64,000 nucleotides of DNA from G963662905 sp965230045 (GCA_965230045.1 OZ245940.1:4278001-4342000); one strand, 5' to 3'; counted from the stretch's first letter, positions 1 to 8,924 are shown. Numbers and translations: made by a program. Notes: generated from the sequence alone by a model not told the origin.

Positions 1-862
1 GTCCGTTCAATTTTATTTCTACCGGATTTTCCTTGAGCAAATCATGCAGCAAATCGCGCATTTGCAGATAATGAGCGGCATGTTTCTCCAAATCCCTTTT
101 GGCAATACGGCTGGCCGCTCCCAAACCGGTTATTTCCAAAACATTTTCGGTTCCTGCCCGGCGGTTTTGTTCATGATCGGCACCATGCATTAGCTTTTCG
201 AGCACAACAGAGCGGCGCACATAAAGCGCACCAATCCCTTTTGGCGCATATAATTTATGGCCTGCAACCGAAAGCAGGTCTGCATTCATCGCCACAACAT
301 CCACAGGGATTTTTCCCAGCGATTGAGCGGCATCAATATGAAAAAGTATTCCTTTTTGGCGGGCAAAAGCACCAATTTCTTCCACCGGCTGAATACTTCC
401 TGTTTCATTATTGGCGTGCATCACGGAGATTAAAACCGTATCGGGGCGTACAGCGGCAAACAACTTTTCTTTATCAACAATTCCGAATTCATCCACCGGG
501 ACAATACTCAAACGGTGCCCCTGTTTTTCGAGGAAGCGGCAAACTTCCAGCACCGCGGGATGCTCAATAGCCGTTGTGATGATATGGCCACCATGAGGAG
601 CGCGTGCCATCACCGCACCTTTGATTGCATAATTGTTGGATTCTGTTCCGCCGCTGGTAAAAATCACCTCATCTGCATGCGCATTGATCAGGCTTGCGAT
701 TTCACGGCGTGCTTTTTCAACCGCTTTGCGTGCCTCCACACCAAAAACATGCGTACTGGACGGATTTCCAAAAAACTCTTCGAAAAAAGGGCGCATTGCA
801 GCAGCCACTTCCACATCAATGGGCGTGGTAGCATTATAATCGAGATAAATAGGATTGTTCAT
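1..862 (-). CDS. Cysteine desulfurase (NifS/IscS family), 3' end outside window
   Basis: A PLP-dependent aminotransferase-fold enzyme that removes sulfur from cysteine and hands it to Fe-S cluster or tRNA-thiolation pathways. Translating the minus strand from the ATG at 860-862 gives a start MNNPIYLDYNATTP, the classical N-terminus of the family. A GGTESNN PLP-phosphate motif follows, then the conserved His in the TAIEHPAVLE segment, the HIDAAQSLG stretch with the cofactor-binding Asp, and SVAGHKLYAPKG with the Schiff-base lysine. About 287 codons are present; the C-terminal quarter, including the region of the catalytic Cys loop, lies outside the window, so the NifS-like versus SufS-like class cannot be settled. 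It starts 5 bp after the parE stop, so the two are probably co-transcribed. Confidence 0.93.
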   Translation of the reverse strand, partial: MNNPIYLDYNATTPIDVEVAAAMRPFFEEFFGNPSSTHVFGVEARKAVEKARREIASLINAHADEVIFTSGGTESNNYAIKGAVMARAPHGGHIITTAIEHPAVLEVCRFLEKQGHRLSIVPVDEFGIVDKEKLFAAVRPDTVLISVMHANNETGSIQPVEEIGAFARQKGILFHIDAAQSLGKIPVDVVAMNADLLSVAGHKLYAPKGIGALYVRRSVVLEKLMHGADHEQNRRAGTENVLEITGLGAASRIAKRDLEKHAAHYLQMRDLLHDLLKENPVEIKLNG

Positions 863-867
863 TGGGT

Positions 868-2718
868 TCAGCCTGCTTTTTCCTGCACCACATCTTCTTC
901 TACGCGCAGGTTATCAATAATAAACATCTGACGTTCGGGCGTATTGGAGCCCATATAGAATTTCAATAGTTCGGGTACGCTTTTATCCTTTTTAAGCAAT
1001 ACCGGCTCAAGGCGCATTCCGCTGCCAATGAAATTCTTAAACTCATCGGGACTGATTTCGCCCAAACCCTTAAAACGCGTAATCTCCGGTTTGGCACCAA
1101 TTTTCTTTATGGCATCAACACGTTCTTTTTCGCTATAGCAATAAAAGGTCTTCTTTTTATTGCGCACCCTAAAAAGCGGTGTTTGCAAGATATAGATATG
1201 TCCACTGCGCACCAGGTCGGGATAAAACTGCAGGAAAAATGTAAGCAAAAGCAAACGGATGTGCATGCCATCGACATCGGCATCAGTAGCAATCACCACA
1301 TAGTTATAGCGGAGTCCTTCCAAACCTTCTTCCAGGTTCAATGCCGATTGCAGGAGGTTAAACTCTTCATTTTGATAAACGATTTTCTTGCTTTTGCCAT
1401 AAGAGTTCAATGGTTTTCCCCTGAGGCTAAAAACCGCCTGAGTGTTTACATCGCGCGATTTTGTAATGGATCCACTGGCCGAATCGCCCTCGGTAATAAA
1501 AAGTGTAGACTCCATGCGTCGTTCATGATTTGTATTATAATGCACGCGGCAGTCGCGGAGCTTTTTATTGTGCAGGCTGGCTTTCTTGATGCTCTCTTTG
1601 GCCATTTTTTTGATGCCTGCCAGTTCCTTGCGTTCTTTTTCTGATTGCTGGATTTTCTTCTGCAGCAATTCCGCCGTTTCCGGGTTTTTGTGCAAGTAAT
1701 TATCGAGATGGCGTTTCACGATATCGTGGATATAATTCCGGATGGTCTGCCCTTCGGCTTCCATATGCGTAGAGCCCAGTTTGGTTTTTGTCTGTGACTC
1801 AAAAACCGGTTCCTGCACTTTAATGCTGATTGCCGCAACAATAGAAGTTCGGATATCCGAAGTATCGTAATCTTTATTAAAAAACTCACGTACTGTTTTC
1901 ACGATGGCCTCGCGGAATGCCTGTTGGTGCGTACCGCCCTGAGTAGTATGCTGGCCGTTCACAAAGGAATAATAATCCTCGCCATAGTGCGATGAATCGT
2001 GTGTAAAGGCAAACTCAAAATCACCTTCACCGAGATGGATGATGGGGTAAATCGTATCCTCCCCAACTTCATTGCGCAGCAGGTCGCTCAAACCATTTTT
2101 GGCGTAAAAACGTTCGCCATTGAAATAAATGGAAAGGCCATGGTTCAGGAAAGCATAATTCCAGAGCATGCGTTCGAGATGCTCCGGCAGATAGTGATAT
2201 TTTCCGAAGACTTCTTCATCGGGACGGAAAGTGATGATGGTACCGTTTTCTTCCGTCGTATTCTGTTCATCAAAATCGTTAGTGATTGTCCCTCTCTGAT
2301 ATTCGACAATTTTCGTACGGCCATCGCGGATGGACTGTGCCCTGAAATATGAAGAAAGCGCATTGACCGCTTTGGTTCCTACACCATTGAGTCCAACGGC
2401 TTTTTTAAACACTTTGGAGTCGTATTTTGCACCCGTATTGATTTTGGAAACACAGTCGATCACTTTTCCCAGTGGGATGCCCCGGCCATAATCGCGGATT
2501 TTCACTACGCCATCGCCAACGGTCACGTCAATTTTGCGGCCATTGCCCATCACAAATTCATCGATGGAGTTATCGATCACCTCTTTTACCAGTACGTAAA
2601 TCCCGTCATCGCGCGAAGTGCCATCGCCAAGCTTACCAATATACATACCCGGACGCAGGCGGATATGCTCTTTCCACTCCAGCGACCGGACACTATCCTC
2701 ATTATAACTTTCTGACAT
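868..2718 (-). CDS. parE: DNA topoisomerase IV subunit B (ParE), GyrB-like ATPase subunit
   Basis: ATPase subunit of a type IIA topoisomerase, which decatenates or relaxes DNA together with ParC. The GHKL ATPase domain shows LRPGMYIG (21-28), KEVIDNSIDEF (45-55), the DYGRGIP motif (76-82) and GLNGVGTKAVNAL (109-121). The transducer carries the QTKTKLGS loop (309-316). The TOPRIM domain has EGDSASG with Glu410 and the DADVDG metal site (479-484), and FKGLGE follows. At 616 residues it has the length of Bacteroidota ParE and lacks the insertions typical of long GyrB proteins; ParE rather than GyrB is inferred from this. It is first in an operon with the cysteine desulfurase gene and has a -7 box about 20 bp upstream. 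Confidence 0.93.
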   Translation of the reverse strand: MSESYNEDSVRSLEWKEHIRLRPGMYIGKLGDGTSRDDGIYVLVKEVIDNSIDEFVMGNGRKIDVTVGDGVVKIRDYGRGIPLGKVIDCVSKINTGAKYDSKVFKKAVGLNGVGTKAVNALSSYFRAQSIRDGRTKIVEYQRGTITNDFDEQNTTEENGTIITFRPDEEVFGKYHYLPEHLERMLWNYAFLNHGLSIYFNGERFYAKNGLSDLLRNEVGEDTIYPIIHLGEGDFEFAFTHDSSHYGEDYYSFVNGQHTTQGGTHQQAFREAIVKTVREFFNKDYDTSDIRTSIVAAISIKVQEPVFESQTKTKLGSTHMEAEGQTIRNYIHDIVKRHLDNYLHKNPETAELLQKKIQQSEKERKELAGIKKMAKESIKKASLHNKKLRDCRVHYNTNHERRMESTLFITEGDSASGSITKSRDVNTQAVFSLRGKPLNSYGKSKKIVYQNEEFNLLQSALNLEEGLEGLRYNYVVIATDADVDGMHIRLLLLTFFLQFYPDLVRSGHIYILQTPLFRVRNKKKTFYCYSEKERVDAIKKIGAKPEITRFKGLGEISPDEFKNFIGSGMRLEPVLLKKDKSVPELLKFYMGSNTPERQMFIIDNLRVEEDVVQEKAG

Positions 2719-2738
2719 AATTTGTTTGCTTTGGTGGG

Positions 2739-2746
2739 CAAAGATA
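2739..2746 (-). promoter_or_regulatory. Bacteroidota -7 box before parE
   Basis: Read on the minus strand this is TATCTTTG, an exact match to TAnnTTTG, about 20 bp upstream of the parE ATG. No clear TTTG -33 element is visible at the right distance, so this is a partial promoter match. Confidence 0.55.
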
Positions 2747-2951
2747 AAACTCCCTTTCCGGAAAAAGGTACATTATTAATAAGACTTATTAAAAAGCCCA
2801 AAGAATTTTTCAACAATAAGTACCAATCAAATCCGGCGGAATAATCCTACACGGTCTTTCCATCCTTAAAAATTCATGAATGAAGCAGGTTAAGATTTTA
2901 GAGAAAATAATCCCGGTATAGATTCTTCGGATTTTGATGAAAAAACCAGGA

Positions 2952-4016
2952 CTAAGCAAACAAGGTATAAGCCGTATAAATCAGGTAAATAACGTACAGC
3001 CCTATTAAGATGATACCTGTTGGGCGTCCGATGCGCCAGCGGCGAATAATCAGCATAAAGAAGATCACCAAAACAGAAATAAAAAGGAGCACCACCGAAA
3101 AGAAAAGGTTTTCTCGGCTCACAGGGATCATCTCACGATGACTGATAAGCAGTGCTATCATCCAGGGCAGTCCCAGACCAATAAGCACATCAAAAATATT
3201 GGAGCCGATTGCATTGGTAATGCCCATATCGCCCCTGCCTTGCCGGGCCACAATAATAGACGAAATCATATCAGGCACACTGGTACCCACAGCCAAAACC
3301 GTTATTCCTATAATAACTTCAGGCACATTAAGGATTTCGCTGATGCCAATGGCACTTTGCACCAAAACCCAGGAAAGCACGGCAATAAAACCAATGGACA
3401 TAAAGAAGACGCCAAAATAATGATTGGGCGGCGGAAACACCTTGTACAGCAAATAATCCAATGGCATTAGGATTTTTTCAAGGGGTGTGTATTTTACGCG
3501 CTCCTCCCCTTCTTCGGCCTGAGCCAGATCTGCTGCCGGATCATGATAAGGAAACCAACGGCGCCATCGTACCACGGCAAAAACATAAACAACAAAACAG
3601 AGAACGAATATAATGCTCTCTGTCAGGCTGATACCGCCATCATGGAAAGCCCAGAAAAGCAAACCAATGGCGAGCAAATAAAACAAGATATCGCGCAAAA
3701 TAGGTTGCCATGTAATGGTTGCTTTTTTCACCATCGCCACAGCGCCAATAATCACCAAAATATTAAAAAGAGCAGAACCAACAATGGTCCCCATTCCAAT
3801 TTCTTCGTGTCCGCCGGGCTGAAGGACAGCAACCAGGGCCACAAAAAGCTCCGGGGCGCTGCTGCCAATGGCCATCAGGGTGGCTCCGGCCATATCCGAT
3901 GACAGGTTCAGGCGCTCTGCAATGCGATCGAGCGAATCGATAAAATACTTATCGGTTACCTGAGAAAGGAGATAAAATGTGAGTAACAGCAGCAGCAGAT
4001 ATGCAATTAATCCCAT
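2952..4016 (-). CDS. Calcium/sodium antiporter of the CaCA family (YrbG-like)
   Basis: Inner-membrane cation exchanger that probably uses Na+ (or H+) influx to expel Ca2+. It is 354 residues long with about 10-11 hydrophobic segments. The two signature alpha repeats are present: GSSAPELFVALVA (51-63), followed by the GTIVGSALFN loop, and the second repeat AVGTSVPDMISS with NAIGSNIFDVLIG downstream. The acidic ion-binding residues are Glu in repeat 1 (PE) and Asp in repeat 2 (PD), as in YrbG-type and K+-dependent members. A hydrophilic loop rich in Glu lies between the halves. It is monocistronic with its own -7 box. Ion specificity cannot be read from sequence. Confidence 0.9.
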   Translation of the reverse strand: MGLIAYLLLLLLTFYLLSQVTDKYFIDSLDRIAERLNLSSDMAGATLMAIGSSAPELFVALVAVLQPGGHEEIGMGTIVGSALFNILVIIGAVAMVKKATITWQPILRDILFYLLAIGLLFWAFHDGGISLTESIIFVLCFVVYVFAVVRWRRWFPYHDPAADLAQAEEGEERVKYTPLEKILMPLDYLLYKVFPPPNHYFGVFFMSIGFIAVLSWVLVQSAIGISEILNVPEVIIGITVLAVGTSVPDMISSIIVARQGRGDMGITNAIGSNIFDVLIGLGLPWMIALLISHREMIPVSRENLFFSVVLLFISVLVIFFMLIIRRWRIGRPTGIILIGLYVIYLIYTAYTLFA

Positions 4017-4038
4017 AGTTTTTTGCGCTTAGAACTAT

Positions 4039-4046
4039 CAAAGATA
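4039..4046 (-). promoter_or_regulatory. Bacteroidota -7 box before the CaCA exchanger
   Basis: The minus strand reads TATCTTTG, a perfect TAnnTTTG box, ending about 23 bp upstream of the exchanger's ATG. Confidence 0.55.
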
Positions 4047-4105
4047 AAACAATTCAGTGATTTCCAAAGGTTTTGAGCCATATTTTTCTGTTTGGACGCT
4101 CAAAT

Positions 4106-5020
4106 TCAAGATTTATCGAGCATTTTACAAATTTCAGCAGTACGCTCTTCGGCTGTCATCCGACCATCGATCCACTCCAATTGAAAGCCTTTACGCTCCA
4201 TCCGCCGAAACCAGGTCATCTGCCGTTTGGCAAACTGATGGATTGCCGTATTGAGCTGCGCAAACATTTGGTCATAGGTCAAAATGCCCTGCGCATAATC
4301 TGTAAGGTAACGGTATTCCAGTCCATAAAAGCGCAATTCATCCGGCTGGTGGGTTTTCAGCAATGCGTGGATTTCATCAATCATCCCTTCTTCGAGGCGG
4401 GCATGCAGGCGTGCGGTAATTCTTTGGCGGATTATTTCCCGATCTAAGCGCACAGCAAAAATCCGGCTCTTAAATTCCGGCCAGTTATCCCGTTCATCGG
4501 CATGCGCCTGATTGTAAAGCTCAATTTCGATAGCCCGCACCAAGCGCTGGCGGTCGGCCGTATCGCTGGTATTGTGCAACGGGCGCAGTTGTGCAAGTTT
4601 CTGCTGCAAAGATTCCATTTCCAAAACGGCCAGATCATTGCGCAGCTGCTTATTTACAGGCACTTCCAGCATGCGGTATCCTGCCAAAACAGCTTCAATA
4701 TACATCCCAGTGCCACCTGCCAGAATTGCCTGCTTATCGCGCTTGCGGATATCTTCAAAGGCATTCAGGAAAGCCTTCTGAAATTCAAAAACATTGAACT
4801 CATAGCCCGGATCGGCAATATCAACCAAATGCAGCGGAACGTCCTTGCCTTCAACGGTATAATCTTCCATGTCTTTTCCGGTACCGATATCCATCCCACG
4901 ATAAACCTGGCGCGAATCCGCAGAAATAATCTCAGCATCAAGCCGATGCGCCAGTAATGCGGCGGTTCTGGTTTTTCCTGTGGCCGTGGGACCGGTAATA
5001 ACGATTAGATCAGTGGACAT
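4106..5020 (-). CDS. miaA: tRNA dimethylallyltransferase MiaA
   Basis: Transfers the dimethylallyl group to N6 of A37 in tRNAs reading UNN codons. The protein is 304 residues, the normal length. The P-loop GPTATGKT lies at 10-17, the DSRQVYRGMDIGTGK substrate-tRNA motif at 35-49, and the GGTGMYIEAVLAG motif follows near 102-114. The C-terminal half carries the FYGLEYRYLTDY and AKRQMTWFRRM segments that grip the tRNA. Its start codon lies inside the end of the upstream glycosyltransferase gene (16-bp overlap), so the two are probably translationally coupled. Confidence 0.95.
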   Translation of the reverse strand: MSTDLIVITGPTATGKTRTAALLAHRLDAEIISADSRQVYRGMDIGTGKDMEDYTVEGKDVPLHLVDIADPGYEFNVFEFQKAFLNAFEDIRKRDKQAILAGGTGMYIEAVLAGYRMLEVPVNKQLRNDLAVLEMESLQQKLAQLRPLHNTSDTADRQRLVRAIEIELYNQAHADERDNWPEFKSRIFAVRLDREIIRQRITARLHARLEEGMIDEIHALLKTHQPDELRFYGLEYRYLTDYAQGILTYDQMFAQLNTAIHQFAKRQMTWFRRMERKGFQLEWIDGRMTAEERTAEICKMLDKS

Positions 5021-6222
5021 GCTTTTTGTAGTTTTTCTTCTTCAAGAACAAGAGCATCGCGCAAAGCGTTCAATAGAGCAGTATCTACATTTTCGAGTGC
5101 ATCAATACGGAACAGTTCAGGCAATGCCTGCCCGATATGCGGATAAAACTTCTGTACCCATGACCGTATTGTCTGCATTTCGGTTGTTTCGGGCTGCTGA
5201 TCTTTGCGCCGGCGCAGATATTGCAATATGCGCAAACCGTCAAAAGCCGTATGCGCCGCTTTGATAAACGCCTGTTCCGAGGCAGCATTTGCACGCCAGT
5301 CGCACCAAATCGCACGCCCTTTATTGCTCTCCTTCAGAAAATCCATCACCCGATCTTCACAATCATCACGATACAATTTGGGCAGCAGCTTATAAAAACT
5401 TTGAATTTCATCGAAAAACAGCGGATCGTAAAAAGGATAAGAAGACCAATCGCCCGAGTTCCCTTTGATCATAGCCGGACCGGTGCCAAAAAACACACGC
5501 GCGCTAAATCGGCTGGCCGGATACACTTTTTCAGGGCTAAAGACCAACAAAGGCCCGCTTTTGCGCAGCTTTTGCAGAAAATAAAAATCCTCCCCGCTCC
5601 TCTTTGGTGTGATGCCGCCAATTTTACGGTACGATTTCACGGAACAGGCCATTGCCGATCCCAAAGCCGTAAAACGATACGGGCTTTGCGTGCGCCAGAG
5701 GTTCAGGCTGTAAAAACGCATATACAGCTCATAGCGTAAAACGGCACGGTCTTCCGCCTCATTTCCCGTCAGCGGGTGATAATAAGGCAAAGCCATGCCC
5801 ACAGCATCGGGATACTGCTTTTGCAAGCAGAGTAAATTATGAAAGTAGTTGCCGGAAATCAAAGTGTCGGCATCCATACTCACCAAAAGGTCATCTGCAT
5901 CTGCATTGGCTACAGCCGCATCCATTGCCACACGCCGTGCATGGCCCACACCATGCTTTTTTCCCTGCCAGCCTTTGCCTGCACTGCTGAAATCAAGGAT
6001 ATGGATCCGCTGATCGTCCAATGCCTGCAAATATTTCAGGCAAGACTGATTATCCATGTAGATGGACTTTTTATTTTCATCTGTGCGGTAATCCTCCGGC
6101 TGATTCACACAAATGAACAGCTCAAAATCAATACCTTCTGCCGCCTTTAAAACGGAAGGAAGAATTTCCGGAAGAAAATCCATTTCGCCCATCACAGGCA
6201 TGGCCGCCCTGATTTTACCCAT
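5005..6222 (-). CDS. Glycosyltransferase family 2 protein
   Basis: A GT-A fold glycosyltransferase of 405 residues. The N-terminus (MGKIRAAMPVMGEMDFLPE) begins with the Rossmann-like strand of GT2 enzymes, and the metal/sugar-nucleotide DxD motif is SMDADTLISGNYF near residue 116. The GLGSAM-like and GEDFYFLQKL segments resemble the acceptor-site ED motif of GT2 family members. There are no clear membrane spans. The sugar and acceptor are unknown. It is first in a two-gene operon with miaA and is transcribed divergently from the SBF-like transporter. Confidence 0.8.
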   Translation of the reverse strand: MGKIRAAMPVMGEMDFLPEILPSVLKAAEGIDFELFICVNQPEDYRTDENKKSIYMDNQSCLKYLQALDDQRIHILDFSSAGKGWQGKKHGVGHARRVAMDAAVANADADDLLVSMDADTLISGNYFHNLLCLQKQYPDAVGMALPYYHPLTGNEAEDRAVLRYELYMRFYSLNLWRTQSPYRFTALGSAMACSVKSYRKIGGITPKRSGEDFYFLQKLRKSGPLLVFSPEKVYPASRFSARVFFGTGPAMIKGNSGDWSSYPFYDPLFFDEIQSFYKLLPKLYRDDCEDRVMDFLKESNKGRAIWCDWRANAASEQAFIKAAHTAFDGLRILQYLRRRKDQQPETTEMQTIRSWVQKFYPHIGQALPELFRIDALENVDTALLNALRDALVLEEEKLQKACPLI

Positions 6223-6243
6223 ACAACATTATCTTGTAAAAAC

Positions 6244-6275
6244 TTTGTGCATCTGCATTTGTTGCAGTAATTTTG
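6244..6275 (+). promoter_or_regulatory. Bacteroidota-type promoter before the SBF-like transporter
   Basis: TTTG at 6244-6247 and TAATTTTG at 6268-6275, separated by 20 bp, fit the TTTG-N19-TAnnTTTG consensus well. The predicted transcription start near 6282 lies downstream of the TTG at 6273, so the ATG at 6294 is the better start of the following gene. Confidence 0.65.
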
Positions 6276-6293
6276 GCAAACTTAAAAAGAATT

Positions 6294-7259
6294 ATGCACT
6301 ACCTGATCAAAATCATAAAGAACCGAAACTTCCTGCTGGTCCTGGCTTTTATCTTTGGCCTGAGCTTCAACCATGCAGCCGTTTACATCAAAGATTACCT
6401 GATGTATATTCTGGCATTTATGCTCAGCATCAGCCTTTCGGCATTCAATTTTAAAGCATTTTTGCCACTGCGCAACACCATCCGGCCCATCCTGATTACT
6501 TTGCTGATGAACTACCTGATATTTGGTGGACTGATTATGGGGCTGGCCTATCTGTTGCTCGACGACCCCAACCTCATCAACGGCTTTTGGTTCATCACTT
6601 TAGCACCTCCCGGCGTTGTGATTATCCCTTTTATCCTGAATGCCGGCGGCAGCATTGAAAAACCCGTTATCGGCATTGCCGGAGCTTACCTGCTGCTTTT
6701 TCTGATTTTCCCTGCCGGGATGTTGCTTTCGGGCATGGAAAAAGCAGTGCCATTAAGCAGCCTGATCTCCAGTCTGGTCATCCTCATTGCCTTGCCCCTC
6801 GGATTATCACGCCTGATGCGGGGCAAAAAAGCGCAAGAACACCTAAAAACCTATCGCGGGCGCTACGTTGATGTGAGCTTTTTCTTTATTGTTTATACCA
6901 TCATCGGGTTGAACCGCGATGTATTTGTACACCAGCCCGAAGAGCTCCTGCTGCCATTGCTCATACTTGCACTGGTGGTTTTTGGTGGCAGCAGCCTGTT
7001 GTGGCCCATTTTGAAGACAACCAAAATTCCACCGGAAAAATACTACAGCTACCAGTTGGTGTATTCCATAAAAAACAATGGGTTTGCGGCTGTTACAGCA
7101 CTGAGCACAGGCATCGCAGACACTGCCCTGCCCGCTGCCGCGATGAGCGTGGTACTGCTTATTTACCTTATATTGTTTGGCATGCGCAAATCCATAAAGG
7201 AAATGAGCGCAGAAATCCGGCAGGAAAAGCGGCAAAATTTAAAAGAAGCCCAGGCCTGA
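6294..7259 (+). CDS. SBF-like (BASS-type) membrane transporter
   Basis: A polytopic membrane protein of about 321 residues with nine to ten hydrophobic segments and short loops. Segments such as AFMLSISLSAFNFKAF and the Pro/Gly-rich APPGVVIIPFILNAGGS resemble the bile-acid:Na+ symporter (BASS/SBF) and related auxin-carrier-like folds, in which two such discontinuous helices form the substrate path. A basic, coiled C-terminus ends the protein. The substrate is unknown. The start is placed at the ATG at 6294 because the promoter box overlaps the earlier TTG. It stands immediately upstream of the tRNA-Val gene. Confidence 0.65.
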   Translation: MHYLIKIIKNRNFLLVLAFIFGLSFNHAAVYIKDYLMYILAFMLSISLSAFNFKAFLPLRNTIRPILITLLMNYLIFGGLIMGLAYLLLDDPNLINGFWFITLAPPGVVIIPFILNAGGSIEKPVIGIAGAYLLLFLIFPAGMLLSGMEKAVPLSSLISSLVILIALPLGLSRLMRGKKAQEHLKTYRGRYVDVSFFFIVYTIIGLNRDVFVHQPEELLLPLLILALVVFGGSSLLWPILKTTKIPPEKYYSYQLVYSIKNNGFAAVTALSTGIADTALPAAAMSVVLLIYLILFGMRKSIKEMSAEIRQEKRQNLKEAQA

Positions 7260-7272
7260 TCTGAAATTTGTG

Positions 7273-7280
7273 TATCTTTG
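7273..7280 (+). promoter_or_regulatory. -7 box of the tRNA-Val gene
   Basis: TATCTTTG is an exact TAnnTTTG box, 16 bp before the first tRNA base. A -33 TTTG is not evident at the usual distance, where the end of the transporter gene lies. Confidence 0.55.
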
Positions 7281-7296
7281 TCGGGCAAAACAAAAA

Positions 7297-7371
7297 GGGA
7301 CGTTAGCTCAGTTGGTTCAGAGCGCTTGCTTGACAGGCAAGAGGTCACTGGTTCGATTCCAGTACGCCCCA
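7297..7371 (+). tRNA. tRNA-Val (anticodon GAC), island integration target
   Basis: The 75 bases fold as a complete cloverleaf: acceptor stem 7 bp, D arm GCTC/GAGC, anticodon stem CTTGC/GCAAG around loop TTGACAG (anticodon GAC, reads GUY valine codons), variable loop AGGTC, and T arm ACTGG-TTCGATT-CCAGT. The CCA tail is not encoded. The acceptor stem has one A4-C69 mismatch (GGGACGT against ACGCCCC), and the attR copy carries the same C. The 3' 45 bases belong to the attL repeat, so after integration the 3' half of this gene was supplied by the recombination event. Confidence 0.95.
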
Positions 7372-7374
7372 CAC
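7327..7374 (+). repeat. attL: 48-bp direct repeat from tRNA-Val 3' end
   Basis: It matches 62938-62985 in the same orientation with one difference (G at 7343, A at 62954, in the tRNA variable loop). It covers the anticodon loop to 3 bp past the tRNA. The identical block sets the limits within which strand exchange occurred. Confidence 0.95.
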
Positions 7375-7449
7375 CTTCAAAACCACCAACTTCCCCGATT
7401 ATACAAGGCTTACAGAGGTTTTCGACACCGAAGACCTCCTTAGGGTTTT

Positions 7450-7489
7450 CCGCACCAAACCGCACTAAACCGCATCTTTCCGCATAAAA
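7450..7489 (+). repeat. Four CCGCA repeats at exact 10-bp spacing
   Basis: CCGCA starts at 7450, 7460, 7470 and 7480, each followed by an A/T-rich half (CCAAA, CTAAA, TCTTT, TAAAA). The helical phasing next to an integrase arm site suggests a cooperative DNA-binding site, for instance for an excisionase or regulator. That role is inferred from position. Confidence 0.6.
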
Positions 7490-7510
7490 TGTTAGACGAA
7501 TTGTTAGACG
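7490..7510 (+). promoter_or_regulatory. Left integrase arm-type site (double TGTTAGACG)
   Basis: Two direct copies of TGTTAGACG separated by AAT. The same 21-bp arrangement with one changed base occurs at 62836-62856 near attR, in the same orientation. Paired short repeats inside both island ends are what tyrosine integrases use as arm-binding sites. Confidence 0.65.
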
Positions 7511-7540
7511 TTTTTTCTGTGATTGATGCCAAAGCTTTCA

Positions 7541-7548
7541 TAAATTTG
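7541..7548 (+). promoter_or_regulatory. -7 box of the integrase gene
   Basis: TAAATTTG matches TAnnTTTG and lies 20 bp before the integrase ATG. It sits about 30 bp from the arm-type site, so integrase binding could repress its own promoter. Confidence 0.55.
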
Positions 7549-7568
7549 TTCCATTAAATCATTTTATC

Positions 7569-8891
7569 ATGGCCACAATAAACTGGAAAACCTTTAAAAC
7601 TAACAAAGCAGATAAATTTCAAATAAGACTAACCGTAACCCATAAAAGATCCCCCGGATACATCAGAACCCAATTTTTCGTAAATCACCCTGACGATTTT
7701 AATCACGAAAGAGCTCTGGTCAAAAAATCATCATACATCCCAAAAGAGAGCCTTAAGATTGTACGAAACAAATTAGTAACAATAGAATCTACAGCGCTTA
7801 ATATCATAACCCAATTAGAAGCAGATGATAAGCTTGAATACATGAGCACACCAGAACTGATACAGTGCATCAAAGACAAATTGGACGGCAAGAAAAGCAA
7901 GAACACGCCATCCTTTGAAGAATATTCAAAAAAACTTGTTGAAGAATTTTTAAGCAAAGGTGAAGCGGGAAATGCTTCCTGGATTAAGTATGGCGCCAAT
8001 TTTCTTATCAAATACAGCCAATTGAAAAACGTTCAGTTTTATGATATAACACCTGATTTACTCAGGCAAATAGAAGCGATGTACTTACACCAAAAAATAG
8101 AAGAACACAGAAAAAAGAACACATCTAAACCTTTAAGTAAAAACGGAATAAACAATTATATGAGGGCTATCCGGTGCATAATAAACCGCGCAGTGGATAG
8201 CGGCTTCATGCAAGAAAGCGATAACCCCTTTAAACGTTATAAGATCCCAAAATCCAAGACCCAACCGAGACCTGTTGCAGATGTTGAAGACTTCAGGAAG
8301 ATAATAGATGTTAAACTGGATGAATCATCCAAAGAATACATCTATCATAAGATATGGCTATTCTTATTTTATGCCCGCGGAATGAACATGGCAGATGCTG
8401 CCAAAATAAAAGTTAGGGACGTATCCATGAAATCCCATTACTATTCCTATTCCCGCAGCAAAACAGGTCAGATTATCACTATTAAAATCGATCCGGAGAT
8501 GAGGGAAATCATAAACTATTTTGCTAAAGGTAAAAACCAGGACAATTACCTACTCCCCATTATTATGCATGAAAATCCAGACCCAATTCGCATCAGGAAA
8601 GATGTTAAAAATGCGACCAAACAACTAAATAAGTACATGAACAGGGTTTCCGAAAAACTGGGAATAGAAATGAACCTTACGAGCTATGTTTCACGTTATA
8701 CCTTTGGCACATATGCAAGAAAAGCAGGCATAGAGATGGATGTCATCCAGGAACTTCTGGGACAAGAATCACCCGAGAGCACCAAAGCTTATGTAAATCC
8801 GCACACTGACGAAACAATGGACGGAAAGACAAGACAGGTTATAGATTATACTAAGCCAAAGCATGATGAATCATCGCAGAAGCAAGAATGA
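7569..8891 (+). CDS. Tyrosine recombinase/integrase of the island
   Basis: A 440-residue site-specific recombinase that should carry out integration into and excision from tRNA-Val. An N-terminal arm-binding region (about 1-60) is followed by a SAM-like core-binding domain (about 115-215) and the catalytic domain (about 240-425). Catalytic residues seen are Arg270 (FYARG), Lys298 in the beta-hairpin (SRSKTG), Arg376 in a Y-x-x-R box (SYVSRYTF) and the nucleophile Tyr408 (KAYVN). The usual His of RH is Tyr377, and the LGH His is Gln399. Such replacements occur in active Bacteroidota integrases, so activity is likely but not certain. Confidence 0.93.
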   Translation: MATINWKTFKTNKADKFQIRLTVTHKRSPGYIRTQFFVNHPDDFNHERALVKKSSYIPKESLKIVRNKLVTIESTALNIITQLEADDKLEYMSTPELIQCIKDKLDGKKSKNTPSFEEYSKKLVEEFLSKGEAGNASWIKYGANFLIKYSQLKNVQFYDITPDLLRQIEAMYLHQKIEEHRKKNTSKPLSKNGINNYMRAIRCIINRAVDSGFMQESDNPFKRYKIPKSKTQPRPVADVEDFRKIIDVKLDESSKEYIYHKIWLFLFYARGMNMADAAKIKVRDVSMKSHYYSYSRSKTGQIITIKIDPEMREIINYFAKGKNQDNYLLPIIMHENPDPIRIRKDVKNATKQLNKYMNRVSEKLGIEMNLTSYVSRYTFGTYARKAGIEMDVIQELLGQESPESTKAYVNPHTDETMDGKTRQVIDYTKPKHDESSQKQE

Positions 8892-8924
8892 GTCTATCAT
8901 GCAAACATTCTAGCTACATGCCAA

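Noticed and set aside
1183..1644. Long frames opposite parE, miaA and the glycosyltransferase gene
   Set aside because: They are antisense to well-supported genes and have no recognisable domains.
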